Shown in pieces: positions 1 to 9,154 of a stretch of DNA of 64,000 nt (the first letter of the stretch is position 1; each line of letters opens with the position of its first letter). The stretch comes from Hungatella sp. GTDB lineage: Bacteria; Bacillota; Clostridia; Lachnospirales; Lachnospiraceae. The notes under the pieces are model-generated. The model was not told the origin of the DNA, did not search any database, and saw nothing but the letters and a program-made list of their open reading frames with translations. The DNA lies in contig WASS01000015.1 of the NCBI GenBank assembly GCA_009712635.1, positions 62,001 through 126,000 of the forward strand, read 5' to 3'. Both the position numbers and the translations under genes were made by a program.

Positions 1-201
1 TGCCGCCTCAATGCCGTTGATCCCCGGCATTTCAATATCCAGCACCGCAATCTGGATATCATGCTCATCAAATAATTCCAGTGCCTCTCTTCCGTTTGCC
101 GCCTGCCAGATAGTACACTGGTCTCCCAGCTCACTTGTCAGGGTTTTATAAAGCACCTTTCTTTCTATTAATTCATCATCTGCAATCAGTACCCGATACA
201 T
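1..201 (-). CDS. Response regulator, N-terminal part (YesN-like), cut by window edge
   Basis: The first 67 codons are visible and the rest lies before base 1. The protein opens with MYRVLIADDE, giving the acidic pocket of a receiver domain, and the phospho-acceptor Asp follows in AVLDIEMPG near residue 56. The start at 201 lies 14 bases after the stop of the upstream kinase gene (216-1727), so the two form a two-component operon. Kinases of this type are normally paired with YesN regulators carrying an AraC-type DNA-binding domain; that part is inferred because it is outside the window. Confidence 0.85.
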   Translation of the reverse strand, partial: MYRVLIADDELIERKVLYKTLTSELGDQCTIWQAANGREALELFDEHDIQIAVLDIEMPGINGIEAA

Positions 202-215
202 ATAAGCTCCCTCTG

Positions 216-1727
216 TCACAGTCTGACTGGTATGGTAAGCAGGACTGCCGTTCCATGTCCCGGTCTGCTGTATATCTGAAAATCGCCTCCATCGTACATA
301 CGATGAATTCTCTGGTAAATGTTGCCGGCTCCGATTCCTACTCTTGCAGTGGAATGGATTGCCAGGGCTTCTCTTAATTCTCCTAAACTCTCCTCACTCA
401 TTCCCACCCCGGTATCTGCAACGGATATCATAATTTTCTGATTTCTTTCCCAGATCCGGATTCTTATATTTCCTCCCTCTTCCTTTTTTGAAATGCCGTG
501 TACCACTGCATTCTCAACAAGAGGCTGAAGCGTAAAGGTGGGAATCATAATCCGGCTGCTGTCCGCCAGGCACTGGATATCATAATGAAGCCTGGTGCCA
601 AACCGCATCTGCTGTAAATACATATAGTCGCCCACTACCTGAAGCTCCTTTTTTAAGAGCACCTCCGATTCCGGTGTTTTTAAGTTATACCGGAATAAAT
701 TACCCAGGCATTCAATCATACGCTCCGTTGTCCCTGCATCCTCCAGCTTTGCCATACAGGAAATCATGTTTAAGGTATTAAACAGAAAATGGGGATTAAT
801 CTGATTTTTCAACAGCTCAAGCTTGGTTGCATCCAGTCTTTTTTCGATCTCCATTTTCTCAATCTCTTCCTTGTGAAGAAGATCTGCCATTTCATTTTTT
901 TCTTTTAATGTAGTAATATACTGGTTGGTGGAGTGCTTCATCTTATTAAAGGCACGGACCAGTTCTCCAATTTCATCCTGATTCTCAATTTCCACATCCT
1001 CATTGCTGAAATCGTTTCCCGCAATTTTTCTGGAAATACAGGCCAGACGCACCACCGGAACCACCATATCACGATGCATCATGCGGCTTACATAAAAGGT
1101 TCCGCTGATGCTTAACACTGCAAGTACCAGAATTATGACCGGAAACCGGTATAAAATCGGCACTTTGGTATGATAGGCATCGGAGCCTTCTCTTAGTGTA
1201 CTCTGTACCAGACGTTTGCCGTAGTCCGAAAGGTAATCCTGCATTCGATAAATCCGGTACAGTTCATTAATATACTGGTTTATGGAAAAACCGTTTTCAT
1301 CCTTACCCAAAAGAAACAGATCTCTCCACTTACTGTAATTTTCATAACCATTCCGAATGGACCAGGTTATGGAATATCGCTCTGCCCCCACCCTGTCATA
1401 ATCAAAAGGCAGTTCTGAAACACTGCGTTCTGTCCGGGCACAGGCTGTTTCAAATAATACTCTGCTCTCGTCAGAACGGTCCTTTACATAATCTTTAAAC
1501 GCCCTGGTTTCCTCTTCCATAGCCGCCTGATAATCATGGCACCTGGAATTATCCTCAAGAATCTGATTGAATCCATTTAGCGCAAAGTCAAGTATTACAA
1601 TATTAAATATAATGGAAAGTGCCACGATCAGAATAACCATGGCTGCGATTGTCTTAATCTTCTGCTTTAACGTAAAAGAAAGCCACTTCTCATGCAGCTT
1701 TTTTGATCCCCACCGTCCCACTTTCAC
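216..1727 (-). CDS. Sensor histidine kinase, YesM-like (HAMP, His_kinase, HATPase_c)
   Basis: This 503-residue membrane kinase has a hydrophobic segment at about residues 28-50, an extracytoplasmic domain rich in charged residues, a second membrane segment near 190-210, a HAMP region and a cytoplasmic kinase core. The phospho-acceptor box reads NPHFLFNTLN, the signature of the LytS/YesM kinase class, and the ATPase part has LVENAVVHG and DTGVGMS. It presumably phosphorylates the receiver protein that starts 14 bases downstream. YesMN systems often control sugar uptake, but no transporter is visible beside it here, so the signal is unknown. Confidence 0.9.
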   Translation of the reverse strand: MKVGRWGSKKLHEKWLSFTLKQKIKTIAAMVILIVALSIIFNIVILDFALNGFNQILEDNSRCHDYQAAMEEETRAFKDYVKDRSDESRVLFETACARTERSVSELPFDYDRVGAERYSITWSIRNGYENYSKWRDLFLLGKDENGFSINQYINELYRIYRMQDYLSDYGKRLVQSTLREGSDAYHTKVPILYRFPVIILVLAVLSISGTFYVSRMMHRDMVVPVVRLACISRKIAGNDFSNEDVEIENQDEIGELVRAFNKMKHSTNQYITTLKEKNEMADLLHKEEIEKMEIEKRLDATKLELLKNQINPHFLFNTLNMISCMAKLEDAGTTERMIECLGNLFRYNLKTPESEVLLKKELQVVGDYMYLQQMRFGTRLHYDIQCLADSSRIMIPTFTLQPLVENAVVHGISKKEEGGNIRIRIWERNQKIMISVADTGVGMSEESLGELREALAIHSTARVGIGAGNIYQRIHRMYDGGDFQIYSRPGHGTAVLLTIPVRL

Positions 1728-1842
1728 TGACTTTCCCCCTTACACTGTCAACATACCTCTAAAAGTTTTCCGTTTTTATCATTATAGCAGGTCTGGACTG
1801 TTTGTGCACCTGCCGTTTTTCTAACAGCCGGCAGCCAAAACG

Positions 1843-1888
1843 AAACCGCAAAGATACGTAGTTTAGACACGACGTACCTTTGCGGTTT
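1843..1888 (-). terminator. Hairpin terminator after the chemotaxis receptor gene
   Basis: The arms AAACCGCAAAG and CTTTGCGGTTT, extended by TACGT/ACGTA after a one-base mismatch, form a long stem just past the stop at 1914. On the minus strand the stem is followed by a T-rich tail (TTTCGTTTT). Confidence 0.75.
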
Positions 1889-1913
1889 TTATGGAATTAT
1901 TCCCTGTTATTCA

Positions 1914-3968
1914 TTAGTGAAGGCGGAACTTACTCATTAACTCCCGTAAATTCTCTGCCTGACCGGAAAGCTCCTCACTGGCTGCAGCACTTTGTTCTGC
2001 TGTGGCGGAGTTACTCTGTACAACAGAAGAAATCTGTTCAATTCCAACCGTTACCTGAGTTACTTTATCACTCTGCTCCTGCAGTTCGTTGGCAGACTTT
2101 TCAATGGCTGTTACCATATTTCTTGTCTCCATCAGAATGCCGTTTAAAGTCTCTCCAGTTGAAGAAGCAACTCCTGTTCCCTTTTCAACTGCTGTAATGG
2201 TATCTGCTACCAGACTTGAAGTGTCTTTTGCAGCATTGGCACTTTTACCTGCCAGATTACGTACTTCATCAGCTACCACAGCAAATCCTTTTCCTGCTTC
2301 TCCTGCTCTAGCCGCCTCAACAGCTGCATTCAGTGCAAGAATGTTAGTCTGGAAAGCGATATCTTCAATCAGCTTATTGACCTTTTCAATCTCCTTGGAT
2401 TTCTTGGTGATCTGTTCCATGGACTGCATCATCACCTGCATCTGGGCGTTGCCGTCTTCCATGGCCTTACCAACTTGTCCGGCCTGGCTATTAATGCCTT
2501 CCACTGTCTTAGCCGTATTTAAAAGGCTGTTTGATATCTCGTTAACGGAAGAAGATAATTCTTCTACGGAAGCAGCCTGTTCCACTGCACCCTGGCTTAA
2601 ATTCTGTGCCCCCTGAGATACCTGGGCACTGCCCTTTGCAACCTCATCTGCAGACATATTGATGGTTTCCATGGTATTAGAAAGCATATCTTCCGCTTTC
2701 ATTATGGCTTCCTGAATCACAACATAATCGCCATTAAAGTTCATATCCTGGGAACGGCGGAAATCACCGGAAGCAATCTTGTCCATGGATGCCGCAATGG
2801 TATTGTTATACACTCTGACACTGGTAACATAATTGCTGATTTCCTCAGAAAGCTGCCCGATCTCGTCTTTCCGTTTTATAACCGGCACATCGCTGGTTAA
2901 ATCTCCATTGGATAGAAGCTTCATTCTGTCTGCAATTGCTGATATGGGACTTGCTATGGAACCCGCAAACCAGAAAGCCAGGAAGCAGCCTAAAGCAATT
3001 GATATAACCAGAAGAATTCCCATACCTAACACTACATTATAAATAGAGGTAGTGGTTTCATGAATCGGTGCTACAACTCCAAGTGACCAGCCATCACTGC
3101 CGCTTATGGGGCTGTAGTAGCAAAATCTGCTTACACCCTTATACTCATATTTTCCGATATCAGTACCGCCGGATATGATCTTCTGGAACATCTTACCAAT
3201 AGACGCGTAGGAAGAATCACTTTTTGCGTTTTCAATCATGTTGCTTCGTTGCTGAACAAGATCCGCATTGTTGCCGGCGATTAAAGTTCCGGTAGTGTCT
3301 AAAAGAAATGCATTTCCTGTTTTACCAATTTTAAAGTCTTTAATCAGATTGCTTAACACACTTCCGTCATAGGTACCTACAAGAATTCCAAAATCATAAG
3401 GGGTAGCCACCCGGATTACAAGCGCATTGTTGCTGTCGTATTCCGTAGTTGAAATTGTGGTCTGTCCGTTTAATGCTTTTGTTATGTAATCCATACCTGC
3501 GAAGCTGTCTCCGATGTGCTCCCCGCTGGCACTGCGGGTTACTACGCCTTCCTTACTGATTACCTCCAGATCTTTATAACCATAAAGGGTACACTGGTTA
3601 CTTAAGTACTCTGTAACTACTCTGGAGTTAATTGACTTTAAGCTTCCACCCTGAGCACTAGCTTCAATACTGACCTTCATCTGGTCTAAATTCTGAACCA
3701 CCAGATTATTTACCAGCTTTCCTGTTGATTCCAGATCACTCTTTACAACATCTGTAATACCACCAAAACTTACCGAAATACTGACAATCATGTTGGTCAC
3801 GGAAAGACCAAGAATAATTGCAATAATAAACATCAGCATCTTCATCTTCAATGATTTTACAGATAATTTTGCCTTAATTGATGCTCCGCCATTCTTTTTC
3901 TTACCCAACCCCATTCCTTTTGCCTTTTGGGTCTTCCGATTCCACTTCTTATCCCCCGGTGTTTTCAT
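1914..3968 (-). CDS. Methyl-accepting chemotaxis protein (dCache, HAMP, MCP signal domain)
   Basis: This 684-residue chemoreceptor has a basic cytoplasmic N-terminus, a membrane segment near residues 45-65 ([15 protein letters not shown]), a periplasmic-type Cache sensor domain, a second membrane segment near 310-335, a HAMP domain and a long coiled-coil signalling domain. The hairpin tip carries the conserved sequence [20 protein letters not shown] followed by [10 protein letters not shown], which contacts CheA and CheW. Cache sensors of this type commonly bind amino acids or organic acids, but the ligand cannot be read from the sequence. The gene is monocistronic. A second, diverged receptor lies at 6863-9022. 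Confidence 0.93.
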   Translation of the reverse strand: MKTPGDKKWNRKTQKAKGMGLGKKKNGGASIKAKLSVKSLKMKMLMFIIAIILGLSVTNMIVSISVSFGGITDVVKSDLESTGKLVNNLVVQNLDQMKVSIEASAQGGSLKSINSRVVTEYLSNQCTLYGYKDLEVISKEGVVTRSASGEHIGDSFAGMDYITKALNGQTTISTTEYDSNNALVIRVATPYDFGILVGTYDGSVLSNLIKDFKIGKTGNAFLLDTTGTLIAGNNADLVQQRSNMIENAKSDSSYASIGKMFQKIISGGTDIGKYEYKGVSRFCYYSPISGSDGWSLGVVAPIHETTTSIYNVVLGMGILLVISIALGCFLAFWFAGSIASPISAIADRMKLLSNGDLTSDVPVIKRKDEIGQLSEEISNYVTSVRVYNNTIAASMDKIASGDFRRSQDMNFNGDYVVIQEAIMKAEDMLSNTMETINMSADEVAKGSAQVSQGAQNLSQGAVEQAASVEELSSSVNEISNSLLNTAKTVEGINSQAGQVGKAMEDGNAQMQVMMQSMEQITKKSKEIEKVNKLIEDIAFQTNILALNAAVEAARAGEAGKGFAVVADEVRNLAGKSANAAKDTSSLVADTITAVEKGTGVASSTGETLNGILMETRNMVTAIEKSANELQEQSDKVTQVTVGIEQISSVVQSNSATAEQSAAASEELSGQAENLRELMSKFRLH

Positions 3969-4129
3969 AGTCTTATGCTCCTTGTCTCATCTTTGGTAAA
4001 TGTGAACCATGACATTTCATAAATGGTTTTTTTCATTATACGATATTTTGTAACTATTTGTCAACGTATCCATAAATTGACAATGGGATTTTATTGATCT
4101 TTTAATAGACAAGAGTCGATTATCTTAAC

Positions 4130-4186
4130 AAAAAAAGATATCTTACTCCATTTTTCACAAAGAAAAGGAATCAGATATCTTTTTTA
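4130..4186 (-). terminator. Hairpin terminator after azlCD
   Basis: Inverted arms AAAAAAGATATCT and AGATATCTTTTTT enclose an imperfect inner stem. On the minus strand the right arm ends in a run of seven T, just past the azlD stop. Confidence 0.75.
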
Positions 4187-4204
4187 ACTCTCCATGCTCC
4201 CGGG

Positions 4205-4540
4205 TTATTTAAAAAAAGTTTGAATCAATACCATATAAAGTGCCGTGCCTCCGCCGATACTCAAAAGAGAGTTCCCCTTCCATATATGAAGTACAGCTAT
4301 GACTGCAATGGAAAGAACCTCAGGAAGACCATAAGGATGAGCTGTAAAAGAAACGCCTCTTAAACAGTAAACCACTAATAAACCTATGGTGGCATAGGGA
4401 AGAGTATTGCCCAGGTAAATCACATATTTTGGTGTTTTCTTTCCTGCAGGAAAAAAGAGAAAAGGCAGAAACCGGGTAAGCACCGTAGCCAGAATCATAG
4501 CCAGCGTAATGAGTGCATAACTGATAATATTATAGCTCAA
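4205..4540 (-). CDS. azlD: AzlD-family branched-chain amino acid exporter small subunit
   Basis: This 111-residue, very hydrophobic protein has about four membrane segments. The family pattern is visible in TRFLPFLFFP near residues 22-31 and in YLGNTLPYATIGLLVVY. It overlaps the preceding azlC by four bases (ATGA), a standard sign of translational coupling. AzlC and AzlD together are known to export branched-chain amino acids and analogues such as azaleucine. The substrate here is inferred from family membership. Confidence 0.9.
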   Translation of the reverse strand: MSYNIISYALITLAMILATVLTRFLPFLFFPAGKKTPKYVIYLGNTLPYATIGLLVVYCLRGVSFTAHPYGLPEVLSIAVIAVLHIWKGNSLLSIGGGTALYMVLIQTFFK

Positions 4541-5247
4541 ATTCGTTCCTCCTTATCTTTCGTCTTCCAATAACCAATGGTAATGACAGAAATAATCACC
4601 ACCATGGCAGGTACAATAAAAACATCCTTACCAAAAAGCATAACGCACAAAACAGAAGAAATAACTCCGATACATGCTGGCCGATGATCCTTACGGGATT
4701 TCCATTGATCGATAAAAATTACCGTGAACAGGGCAGTCAGGGCAAAATCCATACCAGCAGTATCAAACTGGATCATGGTTCCTGCTATGGCACCCGCAAG
4801 CGTTCCAAAAACCCAGTACAGCTGGTCCAGTGCCGCAATAAAAAAATAAACCCAGTTTCTGGATAGATGGTCTGGTACCTGTTCACTGCAAAGAACTGAA
4901 AAGGTTTCATCTGTCATGGAAAAGATGAGATAGGGCCTGAACCTGCCGGCATCCTTTAACTGATCTACCATTGACAGCCCGTAAAATAAATGTCTTGCAT
5001 TCAGCATCACAGACATGAATAACGCGTACCAGGGATTTACCAATGCTGTAAAAAATGTAATTCCAAGATACTGCAGACTCCCTGCATATACAAATACACT
5101 CCATAGCAGTGCCCAGAAAATGCCAAAGCCATTTACTCTCATTAATATTCCAAAGGCTGCGCCTAACACCAGATACCCGGCCATAATGGGCAATGTTTTT
5201 GGGAAGGCATATTTCAATGCTTCCATTTTTTTGTACTGATTCTCCAT
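4537..5247 (-). CDS. azlC: AzlC-family branched-chain amino acid exporter large subunit
   Basis: This 236-residue membrane protein contains the AzlC hallmarks PIMAGYLVLGAAFGIL near residue 20 and LNARHLFYGLS near residue 85, with SMTDETFSV in between the later membrane segments. It works with AzlD, which overlaps it by four bases downstream, as a two-subunit exporter. A ribosome binding site (AGGAA) sits upstream of the ATG at 5247. A promoter-like element at 5298-5326 reads toward this gene. Confidence 0.92.
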   Translation of the reverse strand: MENQYKKMEALKYAFPKTLPIMAGYLVLGAAFGILMRVNGFGIFWALLWSVFVYAGSLQYLGITFFTALVNPWYALFMSVMLNARHLFYGLSMVDQLKDAGRFRPYLIFSMTDETFSVLCSEQVPDHLSRNWVYFFIAALDQLYWVFGTLAGAIAGTMIQFDTAGMDFALTALFTVIFIDQWKSRKDHRPACIGVISSVLCVMLFGKDVFIVPAMVVIISVITIGYWKTKDKEERI

Positions 5248-5297
5248 AATGTATTTCCTGTCGTTTTTGATTGCCTTTTTCCGGCATATTTTTTATT

Positions 5298-5326
5298 ATA
5301 TTAAAGTACCATTATTAATTTGTCAA
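5298..5326 (-). promoter_or_regulatory. Probable sigma-A promoter of azlCD
   Basis: On the minus strand TTGACA (5326-5321) is followed after 17 bases by TAATAT (5303-5298). The -35 box lies within 20 bases of the start codon of the divergent radical SAM gene, so the two genes share a very compact control region. Confidence 0.6.
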
Positions 5327-5343
5327 CAACAGGAGCGTATCAT

Positions 5344-6267
5344 ATGAACTTTGACTCTATGTATGATTCATGCAGTCTGTGTCCCAGAAACTGCAACGTT
5401 AACCGCCGGCAAAGCACTGGATACTGCGGCTGCACAGATACTGTCATGGCAGCCCGCGCTGCCCTCCATCACTGGGAGGAACCCTGTATCAGCGGTAGCA
5501 GGGGTAGCAGGGGTAGCGGAACCGTCTTTTTTTCGGGCTGCACCCTGCGCTGCTGCTTTTGCCAGAATTACTCCATCAGCCAGGAACATTTCGGAAGAGA
5601 ACTGACAGTAGAACAGCTTTCCAGGATATTTTTAAGACTTCAGGGTGAGGGTGCCCACAACATCAATCTGGTAACTGCCACACAGTACCTTCCGTCTGTG
5701 TTAAAAGCCCTGGATCTGGTTAAATCAAAGCTTTTCATTCCGGTAGTCTACAACTGCGGGGGATATGAATCAGTAGAAGTGATTAAAGCACTGGATGGAT
5801 ATGTGGATATATGGCTTCCTGATTTAAAATATCAAAGCAGCGCCCTCTCTGCCCGGTATAGCAATGCAGCCGATTATTTTGAGAAAGCTTCAAAAGCCAT
5901 TAAACAGATGATCAGCCAGACCGGGGCTCCCAGGTTTGACCCTTCCGGTGAACTGATGGAAAAGGGTGTAATCATACGCCACATGGTTCTTCCGGGAGCG
6001 AAAGATGATTCTATGGCTCTGCTTACCTGGATAAAGGATGAATTGGAAAAAGGAATGTATTATATCAGCCTGTTAAGCCAGTACACTCCGTTCTATAAAA
6101 GTGTTCAGTATCCGGAGATCAACCGCAGAATCACCTCATATGAATACAATAAGGTCCTTAACAAAGCCATTGAACTGGATCTGGTACAGGGATTTATGCA
6201 GGAAAAAAGCAGTGCAAAGGAAGAATATACACCGCCGTTTGATTTAGAAGGGATTATAATCGATTAA
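5344..6267 (+). CDS. Radical SAM protein of the PflA-like COG1313 family
   Basis: This 307-residue protein has an N-terminal cysteine cluster (CSLCPRNCNVNR, then GYCGC) and the radical SAM motif Cys66-x3-Cys70-x2-Cys73 in SGCTLRCCFCQN, which binds the [4Fe-4S] cluster that cleaves S-adenosylmethionine. Family members resemble pyruvate formate-lyase activating enzyme; their targets are mostly unknown. I chose the ATG at 5344 because AGGAG lies eight bases before it; an upstream TTG at 5320 is open but has no ribosome binding site. Just before the SAM motif a 9-base unit is tandemly repeated, giving the residues GSRGSRGS. No glycyl radical enzyme is adjacent. Confidence 0.85.
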   Translation: MNFDSMYDSCSLCPRNCNVNRRQSTGYCGCTDTVMAARAALHHWEEPCISGSRGSRGSGTVFFSGCTLRCCFCQNYSISQEHFGRELTVEQLSRIFLRLQGEGAHNINLVTATQYLPSVLKALDLVKSKLFIPVVYNCGGYESVEVIKALDGYVDIWLPDLKYQSSALSARYSNAADYFEKASKAIKQMISQTGAPRFDPSGELMEKGVIIRHMVLPGAKDDSMALLTWIKDELEKGMYYISLLSQYTPFYKSVQYPEINRRITSYEYNKVLNKAIELDLVQGFMQEKSSAKEEYTPPFDLEGIIID

Positions 6268-6272
6268 ACAGA

Positions 6273-6317
6273 TAGAAAGGGATACCGATTGCTTATATCA
6301 TCGATATCCCTTTCTAT
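6273..6317. terminator. Bidirectional hairpin between the radical SAM gene and the minus-strand unit
   Basis: AGAAAGGGATA and TATCCCTTTCT with inner CGAT/ATCG form a strong stem directly after the radical SAM stop codon. It also lies at the end of the minus-strand transcription unit that starts near 6638. The U-tract is weak in both directions. Confidence 0.65.
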
Positions 6318-6372
6318 ATTATCTCGTCCATTGGAATCAATACCTCTTTTCCATTTCATGTTTACTTACAAA

Positions 6373-6483
6373 TTATGTATGCGTTAAACATGCTCTATAT
6401 AAATTTTTTACGCTCTCCGTTGCTACAACTAGTTTCTTAATGGATCCATCTTTTGTTTTACTACGAATCATGTAGTGCTTCAT
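6373..6483 (-). CDS. Small ORF, 36 residues, unknown function
   Basis: The ORF starts MKHYMIRSKTKDGS and ends YRACLTHT before a TAA. It is lysine- and arginine-rich, basic overall, and has no membrane segment or cysteine motif. It lies in a transcript expected from the strong promoter at 6645-6673. The only Shine-Dalgarno-like element, GGAGA, is about 12 bases before the ATG, which is long. I do not recognise a family. It could equally be a chance ORF inside a structured RNA. Confidence 0.35.
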   Translation of the reverse strand: MKHYMIRSKTKDGSIKKLVVATESVKNLYRACLTHT

Positions 6484-6644
6484 TCAATCGATTCGTCTCC
6501 ACTGGTCTTTCACATCGGTAGATTGTGGGGGGCTTTTTGTTTCATTCTTTCAAATGAAACGGATCTGCTGTTTCTGGTGGACTGTACCTCCTTTCATTAG
6601 ATTTTCTCTTCTTTGTAACTTTGGTTTCCCTTTGTTATGTCATA

Positions 6645-6673
6645 ATTATAGCCTGCATTCCGTCATTTGTCAA
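6645..6673 (-). promoter_or_regulatory. Perfect consensus sigma-A promoter with no annotated gene
   Basis: On the minus strand TTGACA (6673-6668), a 17-base spacer and TATAAT (6650-6645) match the consensus at all twelve positions with ideal spacing. Transcription would start near 6638 and run toward 6273. Confidence 0.75.
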
Positions 6674-6814
6674 TATATTTTTATTTATTTTATTATTTAA
6701 TTGTTAATTTTCATATTGTATATAATTATTTAGATTATATGTGCATTTTTTTATATAAAAGCAGAATATATTATTTGTTAGATTAATACAATAATTGCTG
6801 TTTTCTGTCGAAAA
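6674..6814. other. AT-rich intergenic stretch
   Basis: Together with the preceding unit this fills the 595-base gap between the radical SAM gene and the chemotaxis receptor. It is strongly AT-rich, lies upstream of the consensus promoter on the minus strand and could act as an UP-element-like region. I see no coding potential in it. Confidence 0.5.
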
Positions 6815-6863
6815 AAGGAAAAACGCAGAGTTGAATGGTAATTATCACTCTGCGTTTTTCCTT
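6815..6863 (-). terminator. Strong hairpin terminator of the second chemotaxis receptor
   Basis: AAGGAAAAACGCAGAGT pairs perfectly with ACTCTGCGTTTTTCCTT across a 15-base loop. On the minus strand it is followed by TTTT. The right arm reaches the stop codon at 6863. Confidence 0.85.
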
Positions 6864-9022
6864 TATTCGGTTCTTAACCGGAATCGTTCCACCAATTCAC
6901 GCAATAACTGAGCCTGTCTGGAAAGTTCCTGGCTGGAAACAGCACTTTCCTCTGCTGTGGCTGAATTGTTGCGGACCGCTAACGATATCCGGTCCAGTTC
7001 TTTTGTTATCTCTTCTACTGCCCTGGCTTCTTTCCCTGCGTCTGCTGAAATGGAATCCACTGCGTCCACTGCCATAGCTGAGTCCTCTAACACCTTCATC
7101 AGGGAGTTGGCAGTTTCATTCAAAAGACTGTTTCCATTCTCAACAGCCGATATGGAACTCTGTATCAGATCTGTTGTATTCTTTGCCGCCTCCGAGCTCT
7201 TTGCAGCTAAGTTTCTTACTTCACCTGCGACCACTGCAAAGCCTTTGCCAAATTCTCCGGCTCTGGCAGCTTCGATCGCTGCATTCAATGCAAGAATATT
7301 GGTCTGGAAAGCAATGTCTTCAATTACTTTAATAATTTTTTCAATTTCTCCGGAAGAAACACGTATTTCATCCATGGCTTTTGATAAGTTCTGCATGGAC
7401 ATATCACAATTTACCACTTCGGTTCCGGTCTGCTGAACCTGCATGGAAACATCTCCGGCCTTTTCCGCCAGCTTCTTAATATTTCCAGACACATGATTTA
7501 CGGATTCTGACAGCAGCTCAATGGTTTTTTCCTGGGCATCTGCTCCATCTGCCAAAACCTTGGACCCCTCTGCTACCTGACCCGAACTTGCAGCCACCTG
7601 ACCGGCTGACTGATTCACTTCATACATAACCGCATTTAAGTTTAGCGTAATTTTTTTTACTGCTTCTTCCAGTTTGAAGAAATCTCCGGACAGCCCCATA
7701 TCTACATCCAGATCCAGATGATTGTCCGAAATCTCATGAAGAGCCAGAGAAATCCGGTCGATAATTATTTTTAAATTCGACGACATCCGCTCAAAGGACT
7801 TTGCGGTCTGACCGATCTCATCTCTTGAATCCACTCCGGAAAATCCACTTAAATCTCCCTCTGCAATCTGTTCCGCTGCTGCAGATAACTTATGTAAGGG
7901 CTTTAACTGTTTCTTTATAACTGCAGTAATCATAAACAAAATTATAATCATGGCCGCCACAGATATAACTGCCATCAGGGTAGCCATACGCTCCGCCTCC
8001 CGGTTCATATCACCGGCATTTACCGCTGTGACAGAATACCAGATGGATCCGTTTAACTGGATTGGCTCAAAAAAATAATATACTTGTACCTTATGATCTC
8101 CATCAATTACATGAAACGCTTCTCCTGATGAAACTCCTGCTTTTATCCCTTCCTTGCAGGACTGGGTGGTGACAAAATCAGATACATTGGTTCCGGCAAG
8201 TCCTTTTCCCGTACTCTCAGATATGATGGTTCCGGCTTCATTCAGAATAAAGGTAAACATACTGGGATAGGAAGTGGCTGTTTTTACCTGGCTGAACCGG
8301 TCCAGTCCCACATCGACAGAAACCACACAAAGAGTCCTGTCATTGACACTTACCGGCACTGCCATGGTAATAATCATCTCACCATTTGACTCATAAGGCT
8401 CTGTAATGACCCGTTCTCCCGTCTCCAGCACTTTCTGATAATAGTCTTTTGATGAGTAATCTTCATAATTACCACAGCTTGTAACAGTTCCATCCTGGCT
8501 GGAATAAATCCCGTAGCTTCTGGCAGCCGAGCTCAGCCCGTACTGTTCGAACATGATACTGATACCCTTGATATCCTCAGAATACATGACGGAGGACCGA
8601 ATGGTTGAAATCATGTAATCTTCAATCCTCATACCATTGGTATCCAGTGTTACTTTGTCAGATATCCGGCTTTTATAAAACGGTTCCGCCGTATTACCTG
8701 CCTTAATTCTAAGACTCAGCATTAGTTTTCTGTTATCCGATGAGTTTTCCAGATAATAGGTGATCCGGTTGGATACCTGGTTTGCCGTATCAAAGATCTG
8801 CTGGATATCTTTACCGTTTTCCGATGCCAGAGTTTTTAATTCCCCAAATGCTGACTGCTGCATCGCACGCTTTGTCATTCGGGAGGTAACCCCAATTAAC
8901 ATACCAAATACTACCACCAGCATAATTCCTGCCATAAATGCAATTCTTGTTGAAAGATGTGTAAATCTACCTCCATTTCCTAACCGTATTTTTTTCCCCT
9001 TTCCTAATCGTTTCCACATCAT
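6863..9022 (-). CDS. Methyl-accepting chemotaxis protein (Cache, HAMP, MCP signal domain)
   Basis: This receptor of 719 residues has a membrane segment near residues 25-45 ([17 protein letters not shown]), a large extracytoplasmic sensor with Cache-like features ([18 protein letters not shown]), a second membrane segment near 340-365, HAMP, and a signalling tip with [20 protein letters not shown] followed by [11 protein letters not shown] chose the ATG at 9022 because GGAAGGGGG lies eight bases upstream; an in-frame ATG at 9046 has no such signal. It differs strongly from the receptor at 1914-3968 in the sensor part, so the two probably detect different ligands. Confidence 0.93.
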   Translation of the reverse strand: MMWKRLGKGKKIRLGNGGRFTHLSTRIAFMAGIMLVVVFGMLIGVTSRMTKRAMQQSAFGELKTLASENGKDIQQIFDTANQVSNRITYYLENSSDNRKLMLSLRIKAGNTAEPFYKSRISDKVTLDTNGMRIEDYMISTIRSSVMYSEDIKGISIMFEQYGLSSAARSYGIYSSQDGTVTSCGNYEDYSSKDYYQKVLETGERVITEPYESNGEMIITMAVPVSVNDRTLCVVSVDVGLDRFSQVKTATSYPSMFTFILNEAGTIISESTGKGLAGTNVSDFVTTQSCKEGIKAGVSSGEAFHVIDGDHKVQVYYFFEPIQLNGSIWYSVTAVNAGDMNREAERMATLMAVISVAAMIIILFMITAVIKKQLKPLHKLSAAAEQIAEGDLSGFSGVDSRDEIGQTAKSFERMSSNLKIIIDRISLALHEISDNHLDLDVDMGLSGDFFKLEEAVKKITLNLNAVMYEVNQSAGQVAASSGQVAEGSKVLADGADAQEKTIELLSESVNHVSGNIKKLAEKAGDVSMQVQQTGTEVVNCDMSMQNLSKAMDEIRVSSGEIEKIIKVIEDIAFQTNILALNAAIEAARAGEFGKGFAVVAGEVRNLAAKSSEAAKNTTDLIQSSISAVENGNSLLNETANSLMKVLEDSAMAVDAVDSISADAGKEARAVEEITKELDRISLAVRNNSATAEESAVSSQELSRQAQLLRELVERFRLRTE

Positions 9023-9154
9023 TGCGTAATCCCCCTTCCGCAGCATGTCTGTATGTCAACCAGATTATACCATATTTATACAATAATTGTAATGTTTTTT
9101 TGTTATTTTTCATAACAATTGACCAATTCTTTTGGAACTTTTGTTCCAATTGGG

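Larger units (their letters stand above)
6270..6638 (-). ncRNA. Candidate unannotated transcript (small RNA or small-peptide mRNA)
   Basis: A perfect consensus promoter at 6645-6673 faces this stretch and the hairpin at 6273-6317 would end the transcript, giving about 370 nt. The 5' part, about 155 nt, contains an AAAGGAGG sequence with no start codon at proper distance, a perfect 8-bp stem GTTTCATT/AATGAAAC, and a possible CGAATC/GATTCG pairing, so it may be structured. The 3' part holds a 36-codon ORF (6373-6483). It does not match tmRNA, RNase P RNA, 6S RNA or SRP RNA features that I can recognise. It could be a structured RNA, a regulated peptide mRNA, or both. Confidence 0.45.
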
